64,000 bases of DNA from Methanoregulaceae archaeon (GTDB lineage: Archaea; Halobacteriota; Methanomicrobia; Methanomicrobiales; Methanospirillaceae). Location: the NCBI GenBank assembly GCA_015660965.1, contig JACTVG010000005.1, forward strand, positions 62,001-126,000, in the 5' to 3' direction. Each line of letters opens with the position of its first letter. Positions within the stretch are counted from its first letter, which is position 1. Positions 63,051-64,000 of this stretch are shown here, in pieces. The notes beneath the pieces were generated by a model. The model made no database searches. It saw only the letters and a list, made by a program, of their open reading frames with translations, and had not been told where the DNA came from. The translations under genes and the position numbers were made by a program.

Positions 63051-64000
63051 TTACTTCGCCTCCGCGATCTTCTCGAGTCTCACAGCACAGGCCTTGAACT
63101 CCGGAATAGCCGCAACAGGGTCGAGTGCGTTGTTGGTGAGCAGGTTTGCAGCGCATTCAGCATAGTGGAACGGTATGAAGACCTCTCCCTTCTTGATGTC
63201 CTTTGTTACGCGGGCACCGATATCGATCTGCCCTCTACGGGTGACAGCACGGACCATCTCCTTGTCCTTGATGTCTAGTGCCTTTGCGTCTTCGGGGTTG
63301 ATCTCGACCCATCCCGTTGGTTCCTCGCGCTCGAGGTTCTCCGAGCGGCGGGTCATCGTGCCGGTGTGCCACTGCCAGATGCAGCGTCCGGTAGTCAGGA
63401 TCAGCGGGTAGTCCTTGTCGGGCACTTCCGCCGGGTATTTGAATTCGATTGGTGTAAAGATCCCAAGTCCGTCAGGGTGTGAAAACTTCTCCTTGTGGAG
63501 GATGGGTGTGCCCGGGTGTTCCTTTGTCGGGCAGGGCCAGTGAAGTGCTTCGGGCTTTTCGAGACGTGTATAGTCCATGCCACCGTACGATGGGGTAACC
63601 TTCGCAACTTCGGTAAAGATCTCTTCTGCGCTCTTGAACGGGAACTGCTTCTCGTATCCCATTACCTTTCCGAGCTCACAGATGATCTGCCAGTCTGCCT
63701 TTGCCTCTCCGGGCGGGTCCTGCGCTTTCCTCCATTTCTGGACACGACGTTCGGTGCTGGTCTGGGTGCCGTCACGTTCTGCGTAGCATGCGCCCGGAAG
63801 AACGACATTTGCGAGTTCTGCAGTCTCGGTCATGAAGATATCCTGCACGACCATGAATTCGACGTTCTTTAATCCCTTTTCTACGTGGTGGAGGTCCGGG
63901 TCGGAGATCATCGGGTTCTCGCCCATGATATAGACGCACTTGATTGTCCCGGGCTGGTCAGCGAGCGTATTGATCAGTTTGGTGACCGTTAGCCCGACTT
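63051..64000 (-). CDS. fdhA: Formate dehydrogenase alpha subunit, C-terminal part (partial)
   Basis: The frame runs off the right edge; 316 residues are visible. These are the end of the third molybdopterin domain and the full C-terminal MGD-binding domain: KCVYIMGENPMISDPDLHH, MTETAELANVVLPGACYAER, GTQTSTERRVQKW and the C-terminal LILTTGRCIWQWHTGTMTRRS and NPEDAKALDIKDKEMV. It oxidises formate to CO2. The active-site Sec/Cys and the N-terminal Fe-S cluster lie outside, so they cannot be judged. A downstream Met at 63926 is internal, not a start. The upstream gene of the fdhAB pair. Confidence 0.95.
   Translation of the reverse strand, partial: VGLTVTKLINTLADQPGTIKCVYIMGENPMISDPDLHHVEKGLKNVEFMVVQDIFMTETAELANVVLPGACYAERDGTQTSTERRVQKWRKAQDPPGEAKADWQIICELGKVMGYEKQFPFKSAEEIFTEVAKVTPSYGGMDYTRLEKPEALHWPCPTKEHPGTPILHKEKFSHPDGLGIFTPIEFKYPAEVPDKDYPLILTTGRCIWQWHTGTMTRRSENLEREEPTGWVEINPEDAKALDIKDKEMVRAVTRRGQIDIGARVTKDIKKGEVFIPFHYAECAANLLTNNALDPVAAIPEFKACAVRLEKIAEAK

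Noticed and set aside
63051-63926. fdhA starting at the Met at 63926
   Set aside because: The frame continues to the window edge with FdhA-like sequence (KCVYIMGENP), so this Met is internal.
1-64000. CRISPR arrays or rRNA genes
   Set aside because: No regularly spaced repeats of 24-40 bases and no rRNA-like stretches were seen anywhere in the window.

Overview
The window is archaeal and almost certainly comes from a methanogen of the order Methanomicrobiales. The lineage markers are a formate dehydrogenase/formate transporter cluster (fdhA-fdhB-fdhC), a methanopterin-pathway GHMP enzyme (MptG), Sep-tRNA:Cys-tRNA synthase (pscS), an archaeal-type threonyl-tRNA synthetase, a family B DNA polymerase, geranylgeranylglyceryl phosphate synthase for ether lipids, a HerA-NurA-Mre11-Rad50 operon and a FilR1-type regulator. 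The genus cannot be fixed from the sequence alone. The first gene (uvrB) and the last (fdhA) run off the window.

Layout. 0-9 kb: uvrB tail, an orphan PAS/phosphoacceptor protein, a two-gene YeeE/YedE transporter, polB-mdh, thiC, and a chorismate-lyase-like (DUF98) domain fused to MptG. 9-18 kb: an accessory-looking stretch with an LsrF-like aldolase and zinc alcohol dehydrogenase, a FilR1 regulator, a UbiA prenyltransferase, a PAS histidine kinase, a polysaccharide deacetylase and a lipoprotein, laced with several families of short dispersed direct repeats. Its right edge is the pyrD-pyrK pair, whose upstream region is duplicated 6 kb to the left. 19.5-33.6 kb: thrS, then about 12 kb of envelope proteins. 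Several of these share a plan of N-terminal zinc ribbon, proline-rich linker and membrane segment. The group includes a TIR-domain protein with a cysteine-repeat ectodomain, a membrane protein with a possible Cys-His-Asp enzyme domain, and two paralogues ending in an unusual Pro-rich/transmembrane/basic tail.

33.7-42.7 kb: housekeeping genes on the minus strand (asnB-like-gatC-gatA-gatB-topA, then GGGP synthase-trmJ-dcd), preceded by a tRNA-Leu(UAA) on the plus strand. 43-53.4 kb: a TPR protein, a 7TM-PAS histidine kinase, two small archaeal families (DUF5814-like, DUF2150), a PflA-like radical SAM protein, a double-domain PPK2, pscS with a 60-codon partner gene, and an aldehyde dehydrogenase. 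53.8-60 kb: mre11-rad50-nurA-herA, every gene overlapping the next, which would make the full archaeal end-resection machine. 60-64 kb: a membrane OB-fold protein, then fdhC, fdhB and the 3' part of fdhA on the minus strand; these would import and oxidise formate with reduction of F420.

The most notable points are the TIR/zinc-ribbon/Cys-repeat receptor-like protein and its envelope cluster, the DUF98-MptG fusion, the shared Pro-rich C-terminal tail of two neighbouring secreted proteins, the mosaic of direct repeats between 6 and 18 kb, and two candidate operators (tandem 18-mers upstream of ubiA, an inverted repeat around the fdhC TATA box). No transposase, CRISPR array, rRNA or intein was found.
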